Source of the DNA: CAZWRV01 sp964636325
GTDB taxonomy: Bacteria; Verrucomicrobiota; Lentisphaeria; Victivallales; GWF2-50-93
DNA length: 41,048 bases
Assembly: GCA_964636325.1 (NCBI GenBank)
Contig: CAZWRV010000054.1
Span: forward strand, 1 to 41,048
Direction: 5' to 3'
Part shown: piece by piece, positions 24,529 through 33,157 of the stretch
How positions within the stretch are numbered: position 1 is the stretch's first letter
How the letters are laid out: each line of letters begins with the position of its first letter
Translations under genes and position numbers: made by a program
Notes under the pieces: generated by a model
What the model saw: only the letters and a program-made list of their open reading frames with translations
Database searches by the model: none
What the model was told of the DNA's origin: nothing

Positions 24529-26552
24529 GAAGCCTCTGCAGAATATCGCACCAATCAAGGTTAATTGATCGCTGCGCAAAAATGCCGACGGTTTTGCTTG
24601 TCAAAACCGGGCTCGGTTCCGACAAGCGCCGCCCTCCACGCCCGTTGCTGCGGAAAACGCAGAATCGACCATATGCAGGTATGATTCTCGCCCTGGCTGC
24701 CGCCGCTGCAATGCTCCTCTCCGGCTGCGCCAGCCAGTACTCATACTGGAGAATCGACTCCACATACACCTTCAAGAAGTACAACGAGAGCAGGCTGAGC
24801 TCCGACATGATCAGCCCCGACACCGTCCAGTTCCTCAGGCTCAACCTGCTCCAGGACGAATTCTCCTGTTCTCCCGACGCGGTGATCGCCAAGCTGGTCG
24901 AAGCCTATGACAAAGACGGAGATCAGCAGTCGGTCGTCCCGATCTCCGAACTCTCATACTGCTACGCATGGAACCTCGAGGACGATGATCCTATGAAGGC
25001 CGCCGCATACTACGCCCTCTGCGCTTCGCTCTGCTACGACTACCTCGCCAAAGGCATATTCGGCATTCCCAACAACATCTCCTCGAAGCTCCTGATAGCC
25101 GCCGGCCTCTACAACAGCTCGGTCTCAAGAGGCATACTCCTCTGGCAGCACACCAAGACGCCATGGGATAGGAAGTTAGACCTCGACCTCGGGTGCAGGA
25201 AGTTCACGATCTCCGTCAAGACCGACAGCTCCAAGCTGCTCGATCCGGCATTTTTCTCCGAAATCCATTCCTCATATGACTATGAGGTGGAAGGCCTTAC
25301 AAACACATATCGCTCCAACGGGCTCGGCGCCTCGATTTTCGGAGTCCACGAGAAAAGGGACATTCCTGAGGACTCCAACTACCCCAAGCTCCTCTATCTT
25401 CCCATGACGGCCGTCATGGAATTCAAGGACGGCCCGGCAGACGCAAATGCGCCCCGGGAAGGCTTCCTGCGCTTCTACAACGCGCTCGGTTCAGGCAAGA
25501 TGGACCTCGGCGGACACCCTTTCAGGAACGATGCGGACTTCACGGTCCCGCTCACGGTCTACCTGTCCAGCAACGACCCCGCCCAGTTCAGCTTCCAGGG
25601 GCTGAAAAATCCCGCCAGCCTCGTGGCCAGGAGCAACATCTTCATGATCGAACCCTACGATCCGGACAAAATACCGGTTCTGATGATCCACGGCCTTTAT
25701 TCAAGCCCGGGGACATTCATCGAGATGTACAACGACCTGATCGGCGACCCCGAGATACGGGGGCGATGCCAGTTCTGGTTTTTCTTTTACCCGACGGGCC
25801 TTCCCGTCGCGGAGTCCGCCTCGATCCTCAGGAAGAAGCTCAAGGCCCTCCGAGAACGTTTCGATCCGAAAGGCGATAATCCGAACTTCAAAAACATGCT
25901 CGTGGTAAGCCACAGCATGGGCGGGCTGCTCGCAAGGACGCTCATCCAGGACAGCGGCGACACCTTCTACAGCACGGTCTTCAAGGTTCCTCTCGACAGC
26001 AAGGAGTTGTCCGAGGACGAGCGCTCCCTCATCAAGGACACCTTGTTCTTCACGCACGCACCCTATGTCAGAAGAGTCGTCTTCATCGCCGTCCCGCACA
26101 GGGGCAGCGAGATGGCCGTGGCATGGTGGGCGCGCCTCCTCTCCAAGACCATCAGCCTGCCGGCGCACTTCGCAAATACGGCTTCCAAGGTCTTCCTCAA
26201 CAAGAAGCGGCTCCTCCGGGAGCTGCCACCGGAGATGCAGGACGTCATCCCGACCTCTGTCCAGGCGCTATCTCCGGAGAGCCCGTTCATACAGGCGTCA
26301 TGCAAGCTCCCCTTCGATAAGGGCTTGAAATACCATTCCATCATAGGCATACGAGACGCGGAGGAGGGGCCGGGAAGCAGCGACGGAATCGTCCCCTACT
26401 CAAGCTCCCACCTCGACGGCGCCGAATCCGAATGCCTCGTGCACGACGGCCACACATGCACCGAAAATCCGCATGTCATCGCCGAAGTCAAAAGGATCTT
26501 GCTCCTCCACCTCAGGGAGTTCGACGAGCGGAAAAAGCAGGACAGGAAGTGA
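24525..26552 (+). CDS. Lipoprotein with alpha/beta-hydrolase (lipase/esterase-like) domain
   Basis: A lipobox LSGC follows the hydrophobic stretch MILALAAAAAM, so the mature protein is lipid-anchored. The C-terminal half is an alpha/beta hydrolase: VLMIHGLYSSPGTF (oxyanion region), nucleophile elbow VVSHSMGGLLAR (Ser464 from this start), GSSDGIVPYSS (Asp) and DGHTCTENPHV (His). The ~300 residues before it are of unknown type. The ATG at 24525 overlaps the upstream stop and has AGGA before it, but it gives an unusually long leader that reads through a repeat hairpin (24590-24608). ATGs at 24582 and 24681 are alternatives, the last placing the lipobox Cys at position 16. It probably cleaves an ester or acyl group at the cell envelope. 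Confidence 0.75.
   Translation: MRSLCRISHQSRLIDRCAKMPTVLLVKTGLGSDKRRPPRPLLRKTQNRPYAGMILALAAAAAMLLSGCASQYSYWRIDSTYTFKKYNESRLSSDMISPDTVQFLRLNLLQDEFSCSPDAVIAKLVEAYDKDGDQQSVVPISELSYCYAWNLEDDDPMKAAAYYALCASLCYDYLAKGIFGIPNNISSKLLIAAGLYNSSVSRGILLWQHTKTPWDRKLDLDLGCRKFTISVKTDSSKLLDPAFFSEIHSSYDYEVEGLTNTYRSNGLGASIFGVHEKRDIPEDSNYPKLLYLPMTAVMEFKDGPADANAPREGFLRFYNALGSGKMDLGGHPFRNDADFTVPLTVYLSSNDPAQFSFQGLKNPASLVARSNIFMIEPYDPDKIPVLMIHGLYSSPGTFIEMYNDLIGDPEIRGRCQFWFFFYPTGLPVAESASILRKKLKALRERFDPKGDNPNFKNMLVVSHSMGGLLARTLIQDSGDTFYSTVFKVPLDSKELSEDERSLIKDTLFFTHAPYVRRVVFIAVPHRGSEMAVAWWARLLSKTISLPAHFANTASKVFLNKKRLLRELPPEMQDVIPTSVQALSPESPFIQASCKLPFDKGLKYHSIIGIRDAEEGPGSSDGIVPYSSSHLDGAESECLVHDGHTCTENPHVIAEVKRILLLHLREFDERKKQDRK
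24588..24655 (-). repeat. Partial modular repeat between or inside gene starts
   Basis: Hairpin GGTTTTG/CAAAACC (24590-24596, 24602-24608). Its reverse complement, ggttttgacaagcaaaacc, matches the copy inside 13618-13896 with one difference and a similar stretch near 18530-18555. The following text gccgccctcca resembles copy 1. It lies in the leader of the lipoprotein gene. Confidence 0.6.
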
Positions 26553-26659
26553 TGTAATAATCACCAGGCCGCATCTATCTTTTCCCACGGATCAGGATGT
26601 CAGTGCTCGCCGCTTGTCCGCCGCCACGAAAAAAGATATGAGATTGTCGCCTTGCCCGG

Positions 26660-26688
26660 TTGACAAAGGTTCCGGCGGCTGCTAAAAT
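26660..26688 (+). promoter_or_regulatory. Sigma-70 promoter of the LacI-type regulator gene
   Basis: Consensus -35 TTGACA at 26660-26665, a 17-base spacer, and -10 TAAAAT at 26683-26688. Transcription would begin near 26695, immediately before or within the palindrome at 26698-26709. This is the best vegetative promoter in the window. Confidence 0.8.
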
Positions 26689-26697
26689 AGCTGTTAC

Positions 26698-26709
26698 GCA
26701 CACGTGTGC
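26698..26709. promoter_or_regulatory. Palindromic operator, probably autoregulatory
   Basis: GCACACGTGTGC is a perfect 12-bp palindrome with a central CG, the symmetry expected for LacI-family half-sites. It begins 10 bases after the -10 hexamer, where a bound dimer would block initiation. No second exact copy was noticed in other intergenic regions of the window. Confidence 0.6.
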
Positions 26710-26730
26710 ATTAAAGCCGGAGAAACTGCT

Positions 26731-27714
26731 ATGCCGGTAACCGTAAAGGACCTCGCGAAGCTGGCGAAGGTGCACCATTCGACCGTGGTGCGGGCGCTCA
26801 ACGGCTCCTCCGGGGAGAAGATCTCGGATGCCGTCAGAAAGAGGATACGCGCCATCGCGGAAAGGAAGGGCTACCGCAAGAACGTCCGCGCGTCCCGCTT
26901 CAAGCGGGGCGACAGGGACATCGGGGTTTTCGTCGGCATGGAGGCTGGGAGTCTTCATGACAACCCTTTCTATCTTCAGGTGGTCAGTCATCTGCTTGTC
27001 GCTGCGGGACGCAGAGGCAGGCGGCTGGTCTACTGCAATCTGCCGCCTTCGACCGGCGGCGGGATGCCCGAGATAATAGACGACTCCCTTTATTCCGGCC
27101 TCGTGATGCTCGGCGGGAGCTATCCGGACTACATCGAGGACATAGCCGGCCGCATACCGGTGCTGCAGCTTTTCAGATCTATACCCTCCCGCAACATGTA
27201 TAAGCTGATCATCGACAACGGCCAGGCCTCGGCCCTCATCCTGGACTACTTCCGGTCGAACGGAATCAGGAATCCGCTCATCCTTTATCTTAAGGACGAT
27301 GCGATAGTCAAGGAGAGGATCGAGTATCTCCTTAAGACCGCGAAAAGGGCCGGCGCTGCAATCAGGCCTTCACTGGTGGAGTTCGTCGGCAGAGATTGGG
27401 AGATGCTCTTGTCGGGGGCGTACGACGCGAAGCTCGCGGAGCTTTTCCTAGGGCACGACTGCTGCCTGGCTTTCACCGGCCTGGGATATTGCGTCCATGC
27501 AGCCTTGCTCAGCCGCGGCGTTAAGCCTGCGCCCTCATGCCCGTTCATGGTCTATGACAATCTCCCCAACTACCGGCAGATATTTCCCGGCATAAAGGCC
27601 TTCGGCCTTGACTACGACAAGCTTTCCGAAAAGATTCTCGCGTTCTTCGAACAGAAGGCGAGGCTGGAGACGTATAGTGTTAAACTGGAGTTCTTTGAGG
27701 GCAAGCCATATTAG
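26731..27714 (+). CDS. LacI-family transcriptional regulator
   Basis: 327 residues. The N-terminal helix-turn-helix and hinge match LacI/GalR proteins: VTVKDLAKLAKVHHSTVVRALNG, then a degenerate hinge (ERKGYRKN). A periplasmic-binding-protein-like effector domain follows, with GLVMLGGSYPDY and LYLKDD. The ATG at 26731 has GGAGA before it; the frame also opens at 26704, but that GTG is part of the operator palindrome and downstream of the likely transcription start. It is the only regulator in the glycan island, so it probably controls itself and the downstream pilin and secreted-enzyme genes in response to a sugar. The effector is unknown. Confidence 0.88.
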   Translation: MPVTVKDLAKLAKVHHSTVVRALNGSSGEKISDAVRKRIRAIAERKGYRKNVRASRFKRGDRDIGVFVGMEAGSLHDNPFYLQVVSHLLVAAGRRGRRLVYCNLPPSTGGGMPEIIDDSLYSGLVMLGGSYPDYIEDIAGRIPVLQLFRSIPSRNMYKLIIDNGQASALILDYFRSNGIRNPLILYLKDDAIVKERIEYLLKTAKRAGAAIRPSLVEFVGRDWEMLLSGAYDAKLAELFLGHDCCLAFTGLGYCVHAALLSRGVKPAPSCPFMVYDNLPNYRQIFPGIKAFGLDYDKLSEKILAFFEQKARLETYSVKLEFFEGKPY

Positions 27715-27829
27715 CGCATAGGGCAATCAGGATGATGGGGAGAGAGTGAGAGTTATAATAGCTTAAGATGGCTGTTAAAAAGCTGTCAAGAAGTCAGGCA
27801 TACTTTAATAACAAGGGAGGGAGCGATCT

Positions 27830-28843
27830 ATGCGCCTGCTATTGTCTGGGGCGAAACGAATGTCGCACGATGAATCTCATATGGAAAGCCGGATATGGAA
27901 AATCCGCATGACTGGTTTGGTCGATGAGGTAAAGCCGAATCCTTGCGGAGCAAGGAAAGGCTTTACTTTAATAGAACTTCTAGTTGTGATTGCCATAATA
28001 GTGATCTTGGCCGCGATGCTCTTGCCCGCGCTGGCGAATGCGAAAAGAACAGCCAAGCAGGGGCTTTGCTCCGGCAACCAGAGGCAGATATATATTGCTG
28101 GTTTAAACTACTCGCTTGATTTCAACGACTTTCTCCCCGGGGGAGGGCATAATGCTGATGCGGGTTCATGGATGGAACCCAACCAGGGCAATGTCCTCTG
28201 GTGGGTGAAGAATTACTTGCAGATTCCTGTCTATGGTATGGAGTCCGGCTATACTGTCGAAGCCTCCGAATCGGAATTTCAACTGACTGGCAGCTGGCGG
28301 GGAAGATTCAGGGACGAAAACAGGAAGGTGTTGAAATGTCCCGGTTCAAATTCCAAAGGCTATGATGAACCCCCCGGAGTTGCTAATTGCGGAGGCAGCG
28401 ATTATGTCTTGTCGGGGCTTGGGACGAATGGAAGGAACAATGCCACGCCGGGATCGACTTATCTGCGTGTCTACAACTATTCCCGCATGAGCAAAGTAGG
28501 CGCATCCTTTAATGGGAAACCGAAAACGTTTGCCTTCTGCCAGTTGCAGGCAAACATGTGGCCGGACTGGAGGGCATATTACTTCACTGAAAACAATACC
28601 CATGATCCGGGCAAGCCCCGAGGGATTAATGTTGAGGAGGGTACGGGGGCAGTCATTTGGTTCCCCAAGAGCCAACTTTTTGTGAATAACTGGACCGGCT
28701 ATCTCTACTTCCCATTGGGTTATTGGTCTCAATTCAATGGAACCGGAAATTACGGGGAATCATCATATCTTGAATATCTATACGCATACAAGCCTGATGG
28801 CACTCCTGCCATTGGTCAGCAGTATCATGGGCTCTTTTATTGA
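27830..28843 (+). CDS. Prepilin-like protein A (type II pseudopilin leader)
   Basis: 337 residues. The leader KGFTLIELLVVIAIIVILAA, at about residue 43 onward, has Gly at -1 and Glu at +5 for prepilin peptidase cleavage and N-methylation. The pre-sequence before it is long (~44 residues). The body contains CSGNQRQIYIAGLNYS, QGNVLWWVKNYLQ, VLKCPGSNS, VYNYSRM, PDWRAYYF and a terminal YAYKPDGTP. It is closely similar across its length to the protein at 33158. GGGAGGGAG precedes ATG. Such proteins are very numerous in Lentisphaerae; whether they form fibres, bind glycans or pass through a type II system is not established. It directly precedes a secreted barrel protein. Confidence 0.9.
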   Translation: MRLLLSGAKRMSHDESHMESRIWKIRMTGLVDEVKPNPCGARKGFTLIELLVVIAIIVILAAMLLPALANAKRTAKQGLCSGNQRQIYIAGLNYSLDFNDFLPGGGHNADAGSWMEPNQGNVLWWVKNYLQIPVYGMESGYTVEASESEFQLTGSWRGRFRDENRKVLKCPGSNSKGYDEPPGVANCGGSDYVLSGLGTNGRNNATPGSTYLRVYNYSRMSKVGASFNGKPKTFAFCQLQANMWPDWRAYYFTENNTHDPGKPRGINVEEGTGAVIWFPKSQLFVNNWTGYLYFPLGYWSQFNGTGNYGESSYLEYLYAYKPDGTPAIGQQYHGLFY

Positions 28844-28913
28844 TGATTGATGCTCTGCCATAAGGAGCGGTAAAAATATTCATATGCCAAAATAATAAAT
28901 CAGGAGTACTTCA

Positions 28914-30920
28914 ATGGGAAGATCCAATTTTGGAATTAAAAAGGTGTCGCTGATGATCATGCTTCTTTGCATATGCCATGAAACAATTCTGGCGCAGCAG
29001 CCCGCTGCGGCGCCTGCTGCCGTCGACATGGCCAAGGAGAAGATCGGATTCGGGATCACCAATATGCCGGAGACGGGCGTGTTCATGACGCGTGTTTGGC
29101 CCGAGAAGCTGCTGTTCTTCCGGGCGGACACCGTATCAGGCACGGTCGATCTTGTCAACGCCGGCAAGGAGAAGCGCCAGGTCCTGGTAAAGGCGCATCT
29201 GACTTGCGGCATCGACCGGAAGGTCGGCGAACAGGAGCAGAAGGTGGAAATAGAACCGTCCGGGCGCGCCAGCGCCGTTTTCAAGTGGCCGGCGAAGGAT
29301 GTCGGCCGCTTCGGGCATGCTATGGTGGCCGAGGTCCTGCTCGACGGGAAGGTTATCTCGCGCGGCGAGGAGTTCTTCGGCTGTTCGGACAGTGTCTGGG
29401 ACATCGCGATTTCGGGAAACCACCCGGTCGGATTCACGGCGGATCATGTCAAGGACATGGAAGGTATAGACAAGGCGGTGGACAGTTTCCGCGCAAAGTA
29501 TGTGAACACCTTCGAGAAGTTCTTCTGGGCGCCGGACGACTTCGGCGAGATGACTCCGAAGGAGGAGTCGTGGTATTCCGGACAGGCCCGCTATCACGAG
29601 CGCGCCGACCGCATCAGGCGCATGTGCGACCGCGGCCGAGAGATCGGAGTCCTGCCCACCACTTATGGCAAGAGCATAGGAAGCGGTTCCTTCGCCCGCG
29701 ACCTGATACGGAAGCATCCTGAATATGTCTACGGCTATGGCGGACCGATGGAGTTCGGTGCCGACACCGAGGAGCTGGCCAAGTGGCAGAAGCTCGACGA
29801 GCAGGGGAAGGGCTGGCAGAGCTGCAACTGGGCGATGTACAACATGAACGACCCCAATGTGGTCAGGCACGGCATCGATGAGATCATCGGTTCCATGAAG
29901 CAGTTCGGATGGGCTGCGGTCCGCTTTGATGGCCACTTCATCGCGAGGACCGGAAAGATCAGAGTGAACGGGACAGTCAAGGATTTCACTGCCGACGACG
30001 CGGACAGACAGTCCGCCGCCAACCACAAGGCGCTCAAGGATGCCGTGTGGAAGGTCAACCCGGCATTCGGGTTCGGAGAGAACTACGTGGACTGCGATCT
30101 CGCCGGCCGCTGGCAGAACAATCTGCGCGACGCCATCGAGCTTTGCCGCGGCGGCGGGCATATCATGGACGAATACGCGAACCAGATCGCCGGCGGCAAC
30201 CATCCCCTCCGCAAATGGGACGACTTCTCCGTGCAGATGGTCAAGAACGCCGAACAGATACGGCGGATGGGCGGCTACTACTTCGTGATCTCCAGGCAGC
30301 CCGGGATTCTCGGCAGATATCATACGATCGGCGTGCTTGCGGCGGGAGCACACCCGGACAACGTCATGCCGAATTCCGTAGATCATCCATACTACCGTTT
30401 TGCAACCCGATATTCGGAGCTCCTATGGCACCCCGAAGTTCATAATGTCTGGAACCCTTACGGCATGGTCGTGGTCCGCTCCGGCATCTGGTGGGAAAAC
30501 TACGTCCGTGAACAGATGGTCGACATCAAGCACAGAAGGCTGATAATCCATCTTATAAATCCGCCGGCGCAGGAGACGGCCACCGAGACCGCCAACCTGA
30601 TGCAGGAGCTTAAGAAGCGCGAGGACATGCGCCGCGACATCGCAGCAAAGGCTGCGGAGAAGAAGGAGACCCCGGACTTCTCCAAGCTGGATGCCCTGCC
30701 GCCTATCAAGCTCGAACCGGATCCGAGGACTAACATTGCCGTGCGCATCGTTCCCGACGCGATCGGCAAGGAATGGAAGGCCGCGCGGGCTTTGCTCATT
30801 GATCCCGAAACCTCGGCGCAGTCGCAGCTTCAGGTGGATGTCTCGGATCCCTACTTCTGGGAGCTCAAGGTGCCGGAGCTGAAGTTCTGGGCCCTCGTCG
30901 TGTTGGAACTGGAACGCTAG
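28914..30920 (+). CDS. Secreted TIM-barrel-like putative glycosidase (split form)
   Basis: 668 residues with a signal peptide ending near ILAQQ (residue ~28). A beta-sandwich of about 130 residues (FFRADTVSGTVDLVNAGKEKRQVLVKAHL) leads to a probable barrel: KFFWAPDDFGEMTPKEESW, GVLPTTYGKSIG, GWAAVRFDGHFIA and HIMDEYANQ. The candidate catalytic pair is Asp339 (VRFDGHF) and Glu420 (MDEYAN); both positions are kept in the 1177-residue paralogue at 34301. The overall plan (N-terminal sandwich, barrel with FDG) recalls GH66 dextranases, a weak inference. It ends with a basic/acidic linker and a small beta domain. AGGAG precedes ATG. Confidence 0.75.
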   Translation: MGRSNFGIKKVSLMIMLLCICHETILAQQPAAAPAAVDMAKEKIGFGITNMPETGVFMTRVWPEKLLFFRADTVSGTVDLVNAGKEKRQVLVKAHLTCGIDRKVGEQEQKVEIEPSGRASAVFKWPAKDVGRFGHAMVAEVLLDGKVISRGEEFFGCSDSVWDIAISGNHPVGFTADHVKDMEGIDKAVDSFRAKYVNTFEKFFWAPDDFGEMTPKEESWYSGQARYHERADRIRRMCDRGREIGVLPTTYGKSIGSGSFARDLIRKHPEYVYGYGGPMEFGADTEELAKWQKLDEQGKGWQSCNWAMYNMNDPNVVRHGIDEIIGSMKQFGWAAVRFDGHFIARTGKIRVNGTVKDFTADDADRQSAANHKALKDAVWKVNPAFGFGENYVDCDLAGRWQNNLRDAIELCRGGGHIMDEYANQIAGGNHPLRKWDDFSVQMVKNAEQIRRMGGYYFVISRQPGILGRYHTIGVLAAGAHPDNVMPNSVDHPYYRFATRYSELLWHPEVHNVWNPYGMVVVRSGIWWENYVREQMVDIKHRRLIIHLINPPAQETATETANLMQELKKREDMRRDIAAKAAEKKETPDFSKLDALPPIKLEPDPRTNIAVRIVPDAIGKEWKAARALLIDPETSAQSQLQVDVSDPYFWELKVPELKFWALVVLELER

Positions 30921-30939
30921 AAAGGAGAGGAGACATCCC

Positions 30940-33093
30940 ATGAATTTTATTGGCACCTCAGTTAAAGCTATGGCAAATGTTTCTGCCGAATTGAAATTAC
31001 AAAGCGAGACAGGAGTCTCGCACTCCAAAGATGCTTCGCATCAAATTATGACGCCCTTGGCGTCTTTGGACTGCGGCGCTCCCGCGCCGCTTTCATTTTT
31101 ACCCCGACGCGCCGGAATGGTGCATTTTCGCAGCATGGTAAAACTTTGTTTATATAACCTTACGGCCGGACTTCTGGCGATCTTCGCATTGCTGGCGGCG
31201 ACTGCTTTACATGCGGCTGTAAAGGCAGAGAAGGATTCCACGGACCCGGGTATCATAGTCATGCAGAACGATCTGCTGAGGATCGAGATCAACCTCCAGT
31301 GCGGCGCGCATGTCACAAGCTACCGCTACAAGGGCTTCGCCGAGGGGGATAAGGATCCCGAGATTGTCTTCGACTGGAAGACCGAGAACGGCGGCCTTCT
31401 CAAGGACCTCTGGTACATGCAGGGCTGGCCCGGCGAATTCGACAAGCGCCTCTACGAGGCCGAAATCGTCAAGGCCGGACCGGACGAGGCCGTCGTCAAG
31501 ACCTGGACGATGTCGACCGGCGTCTTCGGCAACAAGACCAAGGAAGACCTGGCCGGGATCAAGCTCGTCAAAACATTCAGATTGAAGGATGGGAGCCGCA
31601 TCCTGAACGTGGCCTACGAGTTCACCAACCAGGCGGAGAAGGGCAGAAGGCCCGCCTTCTGGTCGCAGCACGCCTTCGACTTCGACGGCAAGCGCAAGAA
31701 CAGCGTCTACTGGCGGTCGACGCGCTTCGGCATCGACTGGATTTCCGAGGAAAAGCGCAGCTCGGAATACGGCTATTGGTACGTGGCGCAGGTCAACGCC
31801 GGATGGAATGGGACGACAAACCGCCAGCTCAAGCGCGGCCTTATGTTCCTCATGGACTACAACGACCTCATGCAGGTATACGACAACTCCGCGGCAAACA
31901 CGACCGAATGGATGTATGACGACGTCGCGATCCCGGCGGGCAAGACCTGGAAGACAGACGTCAGCATAATTCCCACCGAAGGTTTTGTCGGCTACACCTA
32001 CGGTAGCCCGGACTTGATCGGATTTGTCGAGGCCAAGGAAGTTCCCGGGGGCCTGAGGGTCGAACATACCGTAGCCGCAGCCGCGGGCGAACTTAAGGAC
32101 GCGGTTATCACAACTGAAGTCGTAGCCGCACGCGCCGGATGGCAGGTCAAAGGCGACGACATCAAGGTGGCCACGCTCGGAATGAATCCCCTCACGCAGA
32201 CTGTCGTCGTGCCGGGCATCGGACCGATGCCGTGCGTCGTCAAGGTGACTGTCAGCGGCACCGGCACAGACGGCAAGCAGATCAAGGCGCAATACGCCGA
32301 CTACTTCGGCGGAAAGGCCGGACGCAACCAGGATCTGGTAACCCTCGATCCAATCTTCCCGTTCCCGGTGCCGGAAAAGCAGAAGCAGTATCTAAAGCCC
32401 GACAAGATCGCCCTGCAACACCTTTCGCCGCCGAAGATTCTCTTCGTCCGCGGGCTCTGGGCCGAATACCACGGCCTCGACGAAGCACTCAAGCTGATCG
32501 GCGACGTGACCGTCGTGGACGCCTGGATGAAGAAGAGCGCGCTGGGCGAGACTCTGGGCAATTTTCCGGCGTCCTACGAAGATCTGCTGTCCTACGACGT
32601 GATAATCCTCGCCAACGTCAGCGGGCCGATGCTCGCCGGCGTCGGCCAGGAGATGCTGGCAGATTACGTTAAGGCGGGCGGCGGGCTGCTCATGATGGGC
32701 GGCGACCGCACCTACGGCCAGACAAGCTTCAGCAATCCCAACTTCGAGAACCTCGTCCCGCTGACTAGCGGCATGGGCGATTATGGAAAACTCAAGACAG
32801 CTTCAGGTCTGGCCGTCAAAAGCGGCGCGCCGGTCGGAGCAGGTGTCGCTTTCAAAGGAGATGAGATTGTCCTGTATGCGCATACGGTGAAGCCGAAGGA
32901 GGGCAGTGTAGTGGCCGCTGCCCTCACCGACGGAACTCCGGTGCTGATCTTATCCGGAGACGACAAGGCGAGGGTCGCCGCAGTGACGCTCCTTCCGTTC
33001 GGGGAGGCACCGGCCGGCAAGGTTCTCTACGGCGAATCTCCGGCATGGCAGAAGCTCATGGCCGAAACTGTCAAATGGCTGATGAAAAGATGA
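30940..33093 (+). CDS. Secreted protein: mutarotase-like sandwich plus class I amidotransferase-like domain
   Basis: 717 codons from the ATG at 30940, which has a strong AAGGAGAGGAG. The only plausible signal peptide starts at Met66 (31135): MVKLCLYNLTAGLLAIFALL. The first 65 codons run through four hairpins of a repeat cassette. The part from about 100 to 370 resembles the galactose-mutarotase-like fold (NDLLRIEINLQCGAHVTSYRYKG; TFRLKDGSRILNVAYEFTN). From about residue 497 a flavodoxin-like domain appears (PPKILFVRGLWAEYHG, YDVIILANVSGPML, YVKAGGGLLMMGGD), like ThuA/GATase1-type domains but with no obvious catalytic Cys-His. The same domain ends the 1177-residue protein. Start codon uncertain. 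Confidence 0.75.
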   Translation: MNFIGTSVKAMANVSAELKLQSETGVSHSKDASHQIMTPLASLDCGAPAPLSFLPRRAGMVHFRSMVKLCLYNLTAGLLAIFALLAATALHAAVKAEKDSTDPGIIVMQNDLLRIEINLQCGAHVTSYRYKGFAEGDKDPEIVFDWKTENGGLLKDLWYMQGWPGEFDKRLYEAEIVKAGPDEAVVKTWTMSTGVFGNKTKEDLAGIKLVKTFRLKDGSRILNVAYEFTNQAEKGRRPAFWSQHAFDFDGKRKNSVYWRSTRFGIDWISEEKRSSEYGYWYVAQVNAGWNGTTNRQLKRGLMFLMDYNDLMQVYDNSAANTTEWMYDDVAIPAGKTWKTDVSIIPTEGFVGYTYGSPDLIGFVEAKEVPGGLRVEHTVAAAAGELKDAVITTEVVAARAGWQVKGDDIKVATLGMNPLTQTVVVPGIGPMPCVVKVTVSGTGTDGKQIKAQYADYFGGKAGRNQDLVTLDPIFPFPVPEKQKQYLKPDKIALQHLSPPKILFVRGLWAEYHGLDEALKLIGDVTVVDAWMKKSALGETLGNFPASYEDLLSYDVIILANVSGPMLAGVGQEMLADYVKAGGGLLMMGGDRTYGQTSFSNPNFENLVPLTSGMGDYGKLKTASGLAVKSGAPVGAGVAFKGDEIVLYAHTVKPKEGSVVAAALTDGTPVLILSGDDKARVAAVTLLPFGEAPAGKVLYGESPAWQKLMAETVKWLMKR
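31004..31090 (+). repeat. Four-hairpin cassette inside the 5' end of an ORF
   Basis: Perfect stems with 3-4 base loops follow one another: GCGAGAC/GTCTCGC (31004-31010, 31015-31021), GATGC/GCATC (31030-31034, 31038-31042), GACGCC/GGCGTC (31050-31055, 31059-31064) and GCGGCGC/GCGCCGC (31073-31079, 31084-31090). AT-rich linkers (aaatta, tttgga) separate them. Confidence 0.8.
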
Positions 33094-33111
33094 TTTTTTC
33101 CGCTGAAAAAA
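33094..33111. other. AT hairpin after the stop of the 717-codon ORF
   Basis: TTTTTTC (33094-33100), loop CGCT, GAAAAAA (33105-33111), placed directly after the TGA. A weak terminator or mRNA-end structure; the stem is nearly all A-T. Confidence 0.4.
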
Positions 33112-33157
33112 ACATTTGCACCGAGATAAAAGGGAACATTGTTCAGAGGGGGATGGC

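Noticed and set aside
27754..27759. TATAAT before pilin A as a promoter
   Set aside because: No acceptable -35 hexamer 16-18 bases upstream (the text there is gatgat), so it was not listed.
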